From Mycolicibacterium goodii (GTDB taxonomy: Bacteria > Actinomycetota > Actinomycetes > Mycobacteriales > Mycobacteriaceae): a stretch of 64,000 bases of DNA. How positions within the stretch are numbered: position 1 is the stretch's first letter; the number at the start of each line of letters is the position of its first letter. Below, one piece after another: positions 53,265 to 61,616 of the stretch. Location: positions 4,278,001 through 4,342,000 of the forward strand of contig NZ_CP012150.1 in assembly GCF_001187505.1 (NCBI RefSeq), written 5' to 3'. The notes beneath the pieces are model-generated. The model saw nothing but the letters and a program-made list of their open reading frames with translations, made no database searches and had not been told where the DNA came from. Position numbers and translations under genes: made by a program.

Positions 53265-55216
53265 CCACCCAGAGGCTCGCAGCGATCGACCTGTTGGCTG
53301 ACCCGGATGCGGTGCTGGACGACTATCTCGAGCACGTTGCCGGCCTTGGTCTCAGTAGCAGGTCGGTGCGTGGTCGCGCCCGCAGCGCGAGCACCTTCCT
53401 GACCGAGTACCCGGATCTGCGGGACTGGATGACCCGACCGGCGGTCGAGCGGTTGGCCGATCTGCGCAACAGCGGGGCCTGGCCATTGGTGTGTCATGTC
53501 ATTGGCAGGGGCGAGTTGCGCCTCGACCTCGAATTCGCGGCCGTCAAGAACCTCACTGGTTTGGGACGAGCCGTCGAGGACCGCGACCCGGGCGGATTCG
53601 CCGCCGTGCGCACCGCCGGGCTGGCCTTGGGCTGGACACCACAGTGGATCGAGACGGTCTTGGGTGAATGTCTGGCGGTGCTGCTCGCCTGGCATGGCGG
53701 CCTGGTCCACGATGTCAACAACGGCACGGTCGACAAGTTCGACACCGCGCTGGCTGCCACACAATCGATTCCGGCATCGTCGAGGCGCGCCTACCGCAAC
53801 CGGATAGCCGGGTTGCGGCAGATACTTTTTCAGGCTCGCATCGTCGATACACCACCACGGCGGCGGCGTTGGGCCCGCAGCTATGCCCAACGCTTCGCCG
53901 ACGTGGCGATGACTGACCTGATCCGGGAGACGCTGCTGCGTTATGTCACCGTCCGGGCATCGGTGCTGCGTCCGAAATCCGTCGAATCGTTGATTAACGA
54001 TTTGCTGCCGTTCGCGGACTATCTCACCACCACTCATCCCGAGCTCACCTCGTTCGGGGATCTGGATCGCAGTCACATCGAGGGTTTCCTGGTCTGGAAT
54101 CGCGCCCGCACCTGGCGTGGGCAACGCGCCGCCGCCGCCGCCGGACGCACCATCTCCAGGGCCGTGATCCAGTCGACGGTACTGAGCGTGCGCAACCTAC
54201 TCGACGACATCACCGAATGGGGCTGGGAGCAGGCACCGCCGCGTCGTCTGGTCTTCGCCGTCGATGTCCCGAAACTCGATCAACCCCTGCCGCGGGCCCT
54301 ACCACCTGATATCGACGCCGCGGTGATGAATGCGGTTGCCCAGCTGGAGGATACGTTCGCCCGCGTCGGGCTGACAGTGCTTCGCGGGGCTGGGCTGCGG
54401 ATCGGGGAGCTGCTCGACCTCGAACTCGGCAGCGTCGTCGACTACGGACCCGCCGGCACCTGGTTGAAAGTTCCGTTGGGCAAGCTCGCCACCGAACGCA
54501 TGGTTCCGCTCTCGGCCAACACCATTGCCGCATTGGACCAGTGGACCAGCAGACGTGGTGTTTGCCGCCCACTGCCGCATCCCCGTACCGGAGCACCTAC
54601 CGATTTCCTGTTCGTTGCGCACGGCCGCCGTCTCGGGCAGACGCGGTTACGCAATGGCCTGCTCGCCGCCATCGAGTCCTGCGGGCTGCGCGGGACCGGC
54701 GGCGCACCGCTGGTGGTAACCCCGCATCAGCTACGCCACACATGGGCCACCGAGCTCGCGAACGCAGGCATGAGCCTGCAGGCCTTGATGGCACTGCTCG
54801 GACATGTCACCCCGCAGATGACTTTGCGTTACGCCACCTTGGCCTCACCGACGCTACGCGATGCCTATGACCAGGCCATGGGGAAGATGCGACGACAGTT
54901 CACTCTCACTCCGGTCGGCAAACCCATCGTCCCCGATGCGGTCAGCTGGCTCGGTAGTGAGATGCTCAAAACACGTGTCGCCCACGGCTACTGCTCCCGC
55001 CACCAGAGTGCCGGCGCCTGCCCCTATGCCAACATCTGCGAAACCTGCGACAACTTCGTCACCGGCCCCGAGTTCCGAGGCGCACTCGAGGCGCAACGCA
55101 CCGACATCCAGACCCTCGAAGTAGATGCCCGCGCCCGTGGCTGGCTCGACGAAGCCGGCCGTCACCACCGCGTCGCCGAGGCGTTGACCGACCACCTGCA
55201 CCGCCTCGACCGCTGA
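53261..55216 (+). CDS. Tyrosine recombinase B of the transposon (TnpB of Tn554-like)
   Basis: The 651-residue protein carries a C-terminal catalytic domain with Arg in LRGAGLRIGELLDL, HQLRHTWATELANAG, LLGHVTPQMT and the nucleophile Tyr in LRYATLAS. A long N-terminal region precedes it. After the catalytic part comes a Cys/His-rich tail (CSRHQSAGACPYANICETC), perhaps a zinc site. This layout resembles the large TnpB-type recombinases of Tn554-like elements. The ATG at 53261 overlaps the first recombinase stop. The stop lies 32 bp before the right inverted repeat. Confidence 0.88.
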   Translation: MTTQRLAAIDLLADPDAVLDDYLEHVAGLGLSSRSVRGRARSASTFLTEYPDLRDWMTRPAVERLADLRNSGAWPLVCHVIGRGELRLDLEFAAVKNLTGLGRAVEDRDPGGFAAVRTAGLALGWTPQWIETVLGECLAVLLAWHGGLVHDVNNGTVDKFDTALAATQSIPASSRRAYRNRIAGLRQILFQARIVDTPPRRRRWARSYAQRFADVAMTDLIRETLLRYVTVRASVLRPKSVESLINDLLPFADYLTTTHPELTSFGDLDRSHIEGFLVWNRARTWRGQRAAAAAGRTISRAVIQSTVLSVRNLLDDITEWGWEQAPPRRLVFAVDVPKLDQPLPRALPPDIDAAVMNAVAQLEDTFARVGLTVLRGAGLRIGELLDLELGSVVDYGPAGTWLKVPLGKLATERMVPLSANTIAALDQWTSRRGVCRPLPHPRTGAPTDFLFVAHGRRLGQTRLRNGLLAAIESCGLRGTGGAPLVVTPHQLRHTWATELANAGMSLQALMALLGHVTPQMTLRYATLASPTLRDAYDQAMGKMRRQFTLTPVGKPIVPDAVSWLGSEMLKTRVAHGYCSRHQSAGACPYANICETCDNFVTGPEFRGALEAQRTDIQTLEVDARARGWLDEAGRHHRVAEALTDHLHRLDR

Positions 55217-55248
55217 CCAAATCAACCGACGAGGGTTGATCCGACCCC

Positions 55249-55261
55249 GAGGGCCGGTTAA
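55249..55261 (-). repeat. Right terminal inverted repeat of the recombinase transposon
   Basis: GAGGGCCGGTTAA on the plus strand, exact inverse of 52111-52123. One extra base separates it from the interrupted transposase codon GAA. Confidence 0.8.
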
Positions 55262-55262
55262 G

Positions 55263-56279
55263 TTCAATCGGGTTGTTCGACCAGATCTTCTGCCAGTGCG
55301 CCTTCGGGAACGCGGTGAAGGCCAGCACGTCGGTCTTCGCGTCGCCCATCATCGTGGCCACCTTCGGGAAGCTGGCCGCCAAGGTGTCGGTGACCCGGTC
55401 CCACTGGGCGGACACCTCGGCGGGGTCGGTATGGGCGAAGATGGTCTTGACCGCCGCGGTGACGGCGGGGGCGTGTTTGGCGGACACCGCGGTGTGCAGA
55501 TTCCGCATAAAATGCACTCGGCACCGCTGCCACGAAGAGTTCGTGAACTGCTGTGCCACAGCAGATTTCAACCCAGCGTGAGCATCGGAGATCACCAGGT
55601 GCACCCCTGAGAGTCCCCGGGCTTTCAGCGAGGCGAGGAACTCGCGCCAGAACTCGTAGGACTCGCTGTCGCCCACGGCGGTGCCCAGCACCTCGCGCGT
55701 GCCGTCGATGGACACCCCGGTGGCCACCACGAGGGCCTGAGACACCACGTGCGCCCCGATCCGGACCTTACAGAACGTGGCGTCGCAGAACACGTACGGG
55801 AACTCGGTGTGGGCCAGGCTGCGAGTGCGAAACCCCTCGATCTCCTTGTCCAAGCCGGCGCAGATCCGCGAGACCTCCGACTTGGAGATGCCGGTCTCGA
55901 CACCCATTGCGCTCACCAGGTCATCGACGCTGCGCGTGGACACCCCGTGGACATAGGCCTCCATGATCACCGCGTGCAGCGCCTTGTCGATACGGCGGCG
56001 CCGTTCCAGCAGCGACGGGAAGAACGATCCGGCCCGCAGCTTGGGGATCTGCACTTCAACGTCACCCGCGGTCGTCGAGATGGTCTTGGGTCGGTGCCCA
56101 TTGCGATGCACGGTGCGTCCGTCGGTGCGCTGATAACGGCCCGCGCCGATCGTGGCGGTGGCTTCGGCCTCGATGAGCTGCTGCAACCCGGCACGGATCA
56201 ATTCGGCGAACACCGCGCCGACATCGGCGGACTTGAGCGCGTCGAGCTGGGCAAGCAGGGCAGAATGATCCTGGGTCAT
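55263..56279 (-). pseudogene. IS256-family transposase, N-terminal fragment
   Basis: The fragment starts MTQDHSALLAQLDALKSADV and contains the Mutator-type core. FCDATFCKVR and LVISDAHAGLKSAV hold the first two acidic catalytic residues. It ends IWSNNPIE, whose Glu is the third. The coding sequence breaks immediately after this Glu codon. The frame continues to 55059 only as read-through into the transposon. Confidence 0.9.
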
Positions 56280-56746
56280 CGCGTGGTGTGTCTTCCTGTT
56301 GAGTCACTTGGTAGGTAACTCACTGACCACTACGCGATGGCCCACCCCAACACCGGCAACGACACACCCAGCACCATCGGCCTCAGCTCCCGAAACCCCA
56401 CCACACCAGGGGACTTACCCTCTTTGATGTGTTGCGAAGTCGGTGACCCACCCCGTCTGGTCCTTGAGTGGACCCTTGGCATGAACCTGCACCTGATAGG
56501 AATGGCCATGCAGTCGCGAGCATTTGTGTTCACTCGGCACATTCGGGAGTCGGTGCGCGGCTTCGAACCTGAATTCGCTCTCGGCGTCTCGGTCATGGGA
56601 CTCCTGAGGATTCGGGGGTCTGAAAAACTGAGCAGCCTGAAGTGATCGTGGGGAGCGTCGACGCCGGTGAACGAGTTATCCCCAGATCCGATTTCATCCA
56701 CAGGATGTGTTCCGCCGGTGTCGTCGCGGTCAATCGCCTGGCAGTA
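56280..56746. other. Intergenic region beside the IS256 element
   Basis: These 467 bp hold the probable right end of the IS256 element and the upstream region of the 13E12 gene. GAGTCAC..GTAACTC near 56299 is a short dyad. A weak minus-strand frame (TSQHIKEGKSPGVVGFREL) may be IS sequence. I see no supported gene. Confidence 0.4.
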
Positions 56747-56762
56747 TCGAATACATGTTCGA
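56747..56762. promoter_or_regulatory. LexA SOS box at the 13E12 gene start
   Basis: TCGAATACATGTTCGA matches the mycobacterial SOS box TCGAAC-N4-GTTCGA with one mismatch. It overlaps the start codon of the DUF222/HNH gene. Several 13E12-family genes of M. tuberculosis carry such boxes. Confidence 0.7.
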
Positions 56763-58332
56763 TCACCTCGACGACGGGGCCCTCATGGCCGCGATCGGCG
56801 GTTCGTTGCGCGACGAATCCGCCGCGGCCGCACGGAGGTTCGCGCTGATCGCCGAGTTCGTGGATCGGCGCAGTGCGGATTTTGACGATCCGGTCGTGTA
56901 CTGGGCCTGCGATGACTGGGATGCCACGGCCGCCGAGATCGCGGCCGCGTTGCACGTCGGTCATCGGGTGGCGTCGAAGCAGATGCGGATCGCGGTGGCG
57001 CTGAGAGATCGGTTGCCTCTGGTCGCGGCGTTGTTCGCCGAGGGCGCGATGAGTGTTCCGGTGGTGACGACGCTGACGTGGCGCACCCGTTTGATCGACA
57101 ATGCACAGGTCGTGGCGACGGTCGACGCTCACTTGGCGTCTCGCATCGCCGAGTTCGGCGCGATGACCATCGGCGAGTTGGAGAGTGCCGTTGACAAGGT
57201 GGTCGACAGTGTGGATCCGGCGGCGGTGATGCGGACGCGGACGGCCGTGCGAAATCGCGACGTGCGGTTCGGCCATCCCGACGACGAGACGGGTACCACT
57301 TCGGTTTTCGCGCGGCTGACCAATGCCGATGCGGTGGCGTTGAAGACCTGCTTGCAATCGATGTCTTCGTCCGCGTGCTCCGATGATCCGCGCACCAAGG
57401 CGCAGCGGCGCTCCGATGCGTTGGGTGTGCTCGGTCATGCCGGCGATCGGTTGCCCTGCCGGTGCGGCGACCCGGAATGCCCTGCCGCGGGCGCCGATCC
57501 ACGGGGCGCCGACACACTGATACACGTGATCGCCGAGGCCGCAGCGGTCCGCGCCGCGGTGGATCGATACCTCGACGGCGACTATGGGTCCAACCCGATT
57601 CCGTTCATAGAGCCGCAGCCTGAATCCCAGCCTGAGCCAACGCCTGAGCCTGAACCCCAGCCCGAGCCAACGCCCGAACCCGAGTCTGAAACGCCGGCCG
57701 GGCCACGCCAGTCGGTGCGGCCGGCCCGTGGTGGTGCTGTCGTCCTCGGCGGTGGCGTGTTGTCTGCGCCGCTGGTGGCGCAGTTGATCGCCGACGGTGC
57801 CAAGGTCAAAGAACTCACCGTGCCTGACGATGTGATCGCGGCGTATCGACCTTCGGCGGCGATGGATCGCTTTGTCCGGATGCGGGATTTGACGTGCCGG
57901 TTCCCCGGATGCTCGCGCCCGGCCGAGTTCTGCGATGTCGACCACACCACGCCGTGGCCGCTTGGACCGACGCATCCGTCGAACACCAAGTGCCTCTGCC
58001 GTCTTCATCATCTGCTGAAAACGTTCTGGACGGGTTGGACGGATCAGCAGTTGCCCGACGGCACTGTCGTGTGGACGAGTCCAACCGGGCGGATCTACAC
58101 GACAGTTCCCGCCAGTCGCGCCTTGTTCCCGCAGTGGGACACCACGACCGCGGCGCTGCCGCCTCCACCGACACCACCACCGGCCACACCGGTGGAGCTT
58201 GCGGCCCGGGCGGCGATGATGCCGCGGCGCCGGCGCACCCGCGCGGCCGAACGCGCGCGCCACATCGCTGCCGAGCGCGCCCGCAACGAGGCGTACCTCG
58301 CACAGCGCGATCGACCGCCGCCGGATGAATAG
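56755..58332 (+). CDS. 13E12-family protein (DUF222 with C-terminal HNH nuclease)
   Basis: The 525-residue protein has the N-terminal DUF222 domain (FDHLDDGALMAAIGGSLRDE). A Pro-Glu-rich repeat linker follows at about residues 285-315. The HNH-like zinc region comes next: RFVRMRDLTCRFPGC, then CDVDHTTPWPLGPTHPSN and CRLHHLLKT. The ATG at 56755 lies inside a LexA-type SOS box and has no Shine-Dalgarno sequence, so the message may be leaderless. In mycobacteria this family is repeated and DNA-damage induced; its cellular function is unknown. Confidence 0.92.
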   Translation: MFDHLDDGALMAAIGGSLRDESAAAARRFALIAEFVDRRSADFDDPVVYWACDDWDATAAEIAAALHVGHRVASKQMRIAVALRDRLPLVAALFAEGAMSVPVVTTLTWRTRLIDNAQVVATVDAHLASRIAEFGAMTIGELESAVDKVVDSVDPAAVMRTRTAVRNRDVRFGHPDDETGTTSVFARLTNADAVALKTCLQSMSSSACSDDPRTKAQRRSDALGVLGHAGDRLPCRCGDPECPAAGADPRGADTLIHVIAEAAAVRAAVDRYLDGDYGSNPIPFIEPQPESQPEPTPEPEPQPEPTPEPESETPAGPRQSVRPARGGAVVLGGGVLSAPLVAQLIADGAKVKELTVPDDVIAAYRPSAAMDRFVRMRDLTCRFPGCSRPAEFCDVDHTTPWPLGPTHPSNTKCLCRLHHLLKTFWTGWTDQQLPDGTVVWTSPTGRIYTTVPASRALFPQWDTTTAALPPPPTPPPATPVELAARAAMMPRRRRTRAAERARHIAAERARNEAYLAQRDRPPPDE

Positions 58333-59877
58333 TCAGGCCCCGGGCGCCAGGAAGCGTTGTTCGGTGTCCGAACCGGGTTGGAACCTGCGGGTCCAGGCGT
58401 AGCCGAGAAGCGCCGCGGCGGCGATGACGACCAGTGTGCCGATGGTGAAGAACTCGAAGGTGGCGCGCGAGACGCCCCACGTTTCGGCGAAGTCGTAGTC
58501 CACACCCACCAACGGTTCGAGCGTGCCGGGGAACACCGCGACCCAACTTCCCAACACCACCCAGAGGTAGATCAGCACGGTGCTGATCCAGAGTCCGGCG
58601 TTGCCGCCGGGAACCTGGTAGGGCCGTTCGACGTCGGGGTAGCGCCGGCGCAGTCGGACGATGGTGGGAAAGATGATCAAGTAACTGAGCAGCAGCGTCG
58701 TGATCGCCACGGTCAACACGACGTGGAATACCGAAGCGACACTTCCGGACATCAGCACCGTGGCGGCGATGGTGAAGATGGTGGCGATCACCCCGGACAG
58801 CATGTTCATCCGCACCGGGGTGCCGAACCGGGCTGAGAAGGCGCCGAAGTACCGGGGGAAAGCCCCGTCGGCGGCCGCACTGGCCTGCACCCGGTCAGAA
58901 GCGATCATCCACGCACTGCCTTGGGTGAGCGCGATGAAGATGAACAACACCGCCGCCGCCACCAACAGCGGCGACGCCGCATCCCCGTAAACCGTGAACA
59001 CCTCCCGCACGGCGTCGAGAAACCCTCTGGCGCCGGAGATCTGGTCGGCGGGAACCACGGCCAGGATCGCAAAGATCGGAATCAGATAACACGCGACGGC
59101 CACCGATCCCGACGACGCCACGGCAATCGGCACGTCGCGGCGGGCGTTGCGCATCTCCTCGGCGGCGCCGTTGGGGGCCTCGAATCCGACGAAGGCGAAC
59201 AGCATGACGGGTGTGACGCCCAGAAAGCCTGCCATGGTTGGCGAAAAGTCGCCTGCCGCATAACCGTGCACGCCGTACTTGACGCCGTAGATCACGACGG
59301 TGACGACGAAGAAGGCGAGCAGGCCCACCTTGCAGATCGCGCCGGCAGCAACGATCCACTTGCCGTACTGCAGGCCGATGACAGCCGTGGCGATGGCGAG
59401 CCACACGAACAGGAACTTGAACACGTAGTCGCCGAACGAACCGGACGCCAGCGGGTGAATGTATGCGTCCCACGTCGCCGTGGAGATGAAGGCCAACGAA
59501 CCACCCAGCCAGATGGGGTTGGTGATCCAGTAGAACATCGTCGAAACGGCGGCGGCCAGCTTGCCGAAGGCCAACCGCACCCAGATGTAGGGGCCGCCCT
59601 CGCTGCGGAAGGTGCTGCCCAGTTCGGCCGTCACCAGGGCGTAGGGGAACAGGAACGTCACCGCGATCACCAACGCCCAGGTGAACGCCTCTGCGCCACC
59701 AAGCGCAGCGATCTGGGCGATCAGATCGATGCCGATGATCGCCGACACCGCCAGGAAGATGATGTCGAGCCGGCCCAGCGTCTTACGGAGAACCGATACC
59801 TCGCCGGGCATCGCGTTTGTCGGGGTGCGCACCACCTTGGCTCCTGTCCATTCGACGGCCGAATCGAGGTAGATCAT
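58333..59877 (-). CDS. APC-family amino acid/amine permease
   Basis: The 514-residue protein has about twelve hydrophobic segments. APC-type motifs include SAIIGIDLIAQIAALGG in the first helix, GGPYIWVRLAFGKL, and a GFEAPNGAAEEMRNARRDVP loop. It probably imports an amino acid or related compound. The start at 59877 lacks a clear ribosome site; the ATG at 59811 (MPGEVSVLRK) is an alternative. It neighbours a PucR regulator and the hydantoinase-type operon, so a hydantoin- or pyroglutamate-like substrate is possible. Confidence 0.85.
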   Translation of the reverse strand: MIYLDSAVEWTGAKVVRTPTNAMPGEVSVLRKTLGRLDIIFLAVSAIIGIDLIAQIAALGGAEAFTWALVIAVTFLFPYALVTAELGSTFRSEGGPYIWVRLAFGKLAAAVSTMFYWITNPIWLGGSLAFISTATWDAYIHPLASGSFGDYVFKFLFVWLAIATAVIGLQYGKWIVAAGAICKVGLLAFFVVTVVIYGVKYGVHGYAAGDFSPTMAGFLGVTPVMLFAFVGFEAPNGAAEEMRNARRDVPIAVASSGSVAVACYLIPIFAILAVVPADQISGARGFLDAVREVFTVYGDAASPLLVAAAVLFIFIALTQGSAWMIASDRVQASAAADGAFPRYFGAFSARFGTPVRMNMLSGVIATIFTIAATVLMSGSVASVFHVVLTVAITTLLLSYLIIFPTIVRLRRRYPDVERPYQVPGGNAGLWISTVLIYLWVVLGSWVAVFPGTLEPLVGVDYDFAETWGVSRATFEFFTIGTLVVIAAAALLGYAWTRRFQPGSDTEQRFLAPGA

Positions 59878-59915
59878 ATGGTCAGCGCCGACATGCGATT
59901 CCGTCGTGGCGCGAT

Positions 59916-61505
59916 CTACGCCTCGGCGCTCGCGGCGACACGGTCGAGCGCGAGCACCTCGAGGCTCAGGTGGATGGCGGTGATCAACGCCGGTGACCGC
60001 AACGACTCACCGAACATCGCCTCGACGCGTTTCACCCTGTGCCGCACGGTGTTCGGATGCACGTTGAGGGCCTTGGCCGTTGCCACAACATCGAGATCGT
60101 GAGCGAAGAACGCGCGGATGAACTCCAGGTAGCCCTCGTGTTGAGCGAGCACGGCAAGTTGTTCGGCGGCCTTGGCCGCGGTGGTCTCCCGATGTTGGCC
60201 GGTCAACAGCCAGTCCGCGATGCCGACGTCCTCGAACTTGGTGTGGCGAAGGTTGCGGGTTTGCGCGGCCCGCAGCGCCCGCTGTGCGTTCCTCAGCCGC
60301 TCAGGGCCGGTGCGCACATCCTGGAACGGCTCGGAGAACCCGCACACGGTGCCGTCGGGTTGATTCGCGATCCAGCCGTTGACCGCGGGCACATCGGCTG
60401 CGAGCACGCCGATCAGTTGGTCGTCGAGTTGTGCGAACATCACGGGCAGGCGCATCAACCTGGCCAGGTCGAGCGCGTCTTCTTCCAGGGCGTCGAGCAC
60501 GGTCGGGGCCCGGGTCGCCCACCGCCCGGCGTCGTAGCCGGCGGTGGGAGCCATTGCGAACACTCGCAACTGGGGTCGGTGCCCGAACCTCAACGACTCC
60601 AGATGTCCTTCGGCGCTGAACTGGTCGACGATCTCTCCGGCCACCAGTTCCCGCACGAAGGCGGCCTGCCGCGCGCGGTTCTGCACCGCGGCCCGATAAC
60701 GCGACCGTTCGATCGCGTTGAGCAGCCGAACCGCGACCTCGAGGGTGGACCGGGCCAGGGCGTCGGGAATCTCGTGACGGGTCGAGGCGACCACCAGCCA
60801 GTGCGGTTCTCCGCCCGGTTCGATCGAATCGGCGGTCACCGACCACTTGCCCACGCTGAAACGTAGATGCCCACTGCGGCCGCGTAATTGGGCACGCATC
60901 AGGTGCGACGGCGCCTTGCCGGAAGATGCGACGACGTCGCCCAGTTCGTTGTACAGCAGCACGCTGCACCGCAGGATCGCCGCCAGCCGCGAGATCAGTT
61001 CCTGCTCGGGCTCGGCGGCACCGAGCGCGTCGAGCAACTGATCCTGCATCTGCAGCACGCGCCGCAGGGAGTGCGGCTCACCCGAACGGGTCTGTTCGAC
61101 GACCCGGTCGACGACCGTCATGAACGAGACTTCACGCGGCACGGTGAACACCGCGAAGTGCTGCCGGTTCGCCTCGTCCACCAGCGCACGCGGCACCTCG
61201 TCGGTGACCACGCCGAGCCCATAGCCCAGCGCGGAGACGCCGGCCGACACCAGCTCGCGCACCAGGCCGCGGAACGCCTGGGCCGACTTCCCGCGCTTGT
61301 CGGTTTCGCCGTACAGCAGGCCGGTCGTGAGCATCACCGTGCCCGGTTGCAGCCACTCCGACGGATGCGCGATCTCGATCGTGTGCGCGCCGGTCAGCGG
61401 CACATGCGGGTTGCAGTCGCTCACCAACGACAGACCGAGCGACTGGTCGAGCAGCAGATCAACGAGCCGGAAATCATCCTGTAACACAGCCTGCGGCGCC
61501 CTCAT
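59916..61505 (-). CDS. PucR-family transcriptional regulator
   Basis: The 529-residue protein has an N-terminal PucR purine-catabolism-type domain (LLDQSLGLSLVSDC and EWLQPGTVMLTTGLLYG) and a GGDEF-like middle region. The C-terminal helix-turn-helix is DVVATAKALNVHPNTVRHRVKRVE. Such regulators activate purine, amine or amino acid catabolic genes in response to substrate. It is divergent from the hyuA-hyuB operon (111-bp gap) and upstream of the permease on the same strand, so it probably controls both. Confidence 0.9.
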   Translation of the reverse strand: MRAPQAVLQDDFRLVDLLLDQSLGLSLVSDCNPHVPLTGAHTIEIAHPSEWLQPGTVMLTTGLLYGETDKRGKSAQAFRGLVRELVSAGVSALGYGLGVVTDEVPRALVDEANRQHFAVFTVPREVSFMTVVDRVVEQTRSGEPHSLRRVLQMQDQLLDALGAAEPEQELISRLAAILRCSVLLYNELGDVVASSGKAPSHLMRAQLRGRSGHLRFSVGKWSVTADSIEPGGEPHWLVVASTRHEIPDALARSTLEVAVRLLNAIERSRYRAAVQNRARQAAFVRELVAGEIVDQFSAEGHLESLRFGHRPQLRVFAMAPTAGYDAGRWATRAPTVLDALEEDALDLARLMRLPVMFAQLDDQLIGVLAADVPAVNGWIANQPDGTVCGFSEPFQDVRTGPERLRNAQRALRAAQTRNLRHTKFEDVGIADWLLTGQHRETTAAKAAEQLAVLAQHEGYLEFIRAFFAHDLDVVATAKALNVHPNTVRHRVKRVEAMFGESLRSPALITAIHLSLEVLALDRVAASAEA

Positions 61506-61616
61506 CCTGGTCTGTCAAAAACTCCAACCTCAGCGTAGTCCTCAGTCACATTCTCCAATTGGCACCCGATTCTCGCAGCTCAATACTTGACCCCACTTCG
61601 ACAAAGGAGGCTTCGC

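Larger units (their letters stand above)
52111..55261 (+). mobile_element. Two-recombinase transposon with 13-bp inverted ends (Tn554/RIT-like)
   Basis: TTAACCGGCCCTC at 52111-52123 is repeated in inverse at 55249-55261. Between them lie two overlapping tyrosine recombinase genes and nothing else. Against the expected transposase sequence (GAA CGG CTG AAT), six extra bases flank the ends, five on the left (ATCGG) and one on the right (G), with no target duplication. Non-duplicated coupling bases are typical of Tn554-like tyrosine-recombinase transposons. A third recombinase or small Tn554 C protein is absent. Confidence 0.75.
51880..56300 (-). mobile_element. IS256-family element interrupted by a recombinase transposon
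   Basis: The two halves of one Mutator/IS256 transposase lie at 55263-56279 (N-terminal) and 51887-52108 (C-terminal), both on the minus strand. The 3.15-kb element between them split the gene. The outer ends are approximate, because I could not find matching terminal repeats beside 51887 and 56279. Confidence 0.75.

Noticed and set aside
52111..55261. A full recombinase-in-trio element
   Set aside because: Only two recombinase genes fit between the inverted ends; no third gene or remnant was found.
56330..56701. Minus-strand frame of 123 residues beside the IS256 element
   Set aside because: No ribosome site and no family similarity. Its end may be IS non-coding DNA.
57605..57700. Short DNA repeats within the 13E12 gene as a CRISPR or satellite
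   Set aside because: They encode a Pro-Glu-rich linker, are imperfect and in frame, and have no spacers.
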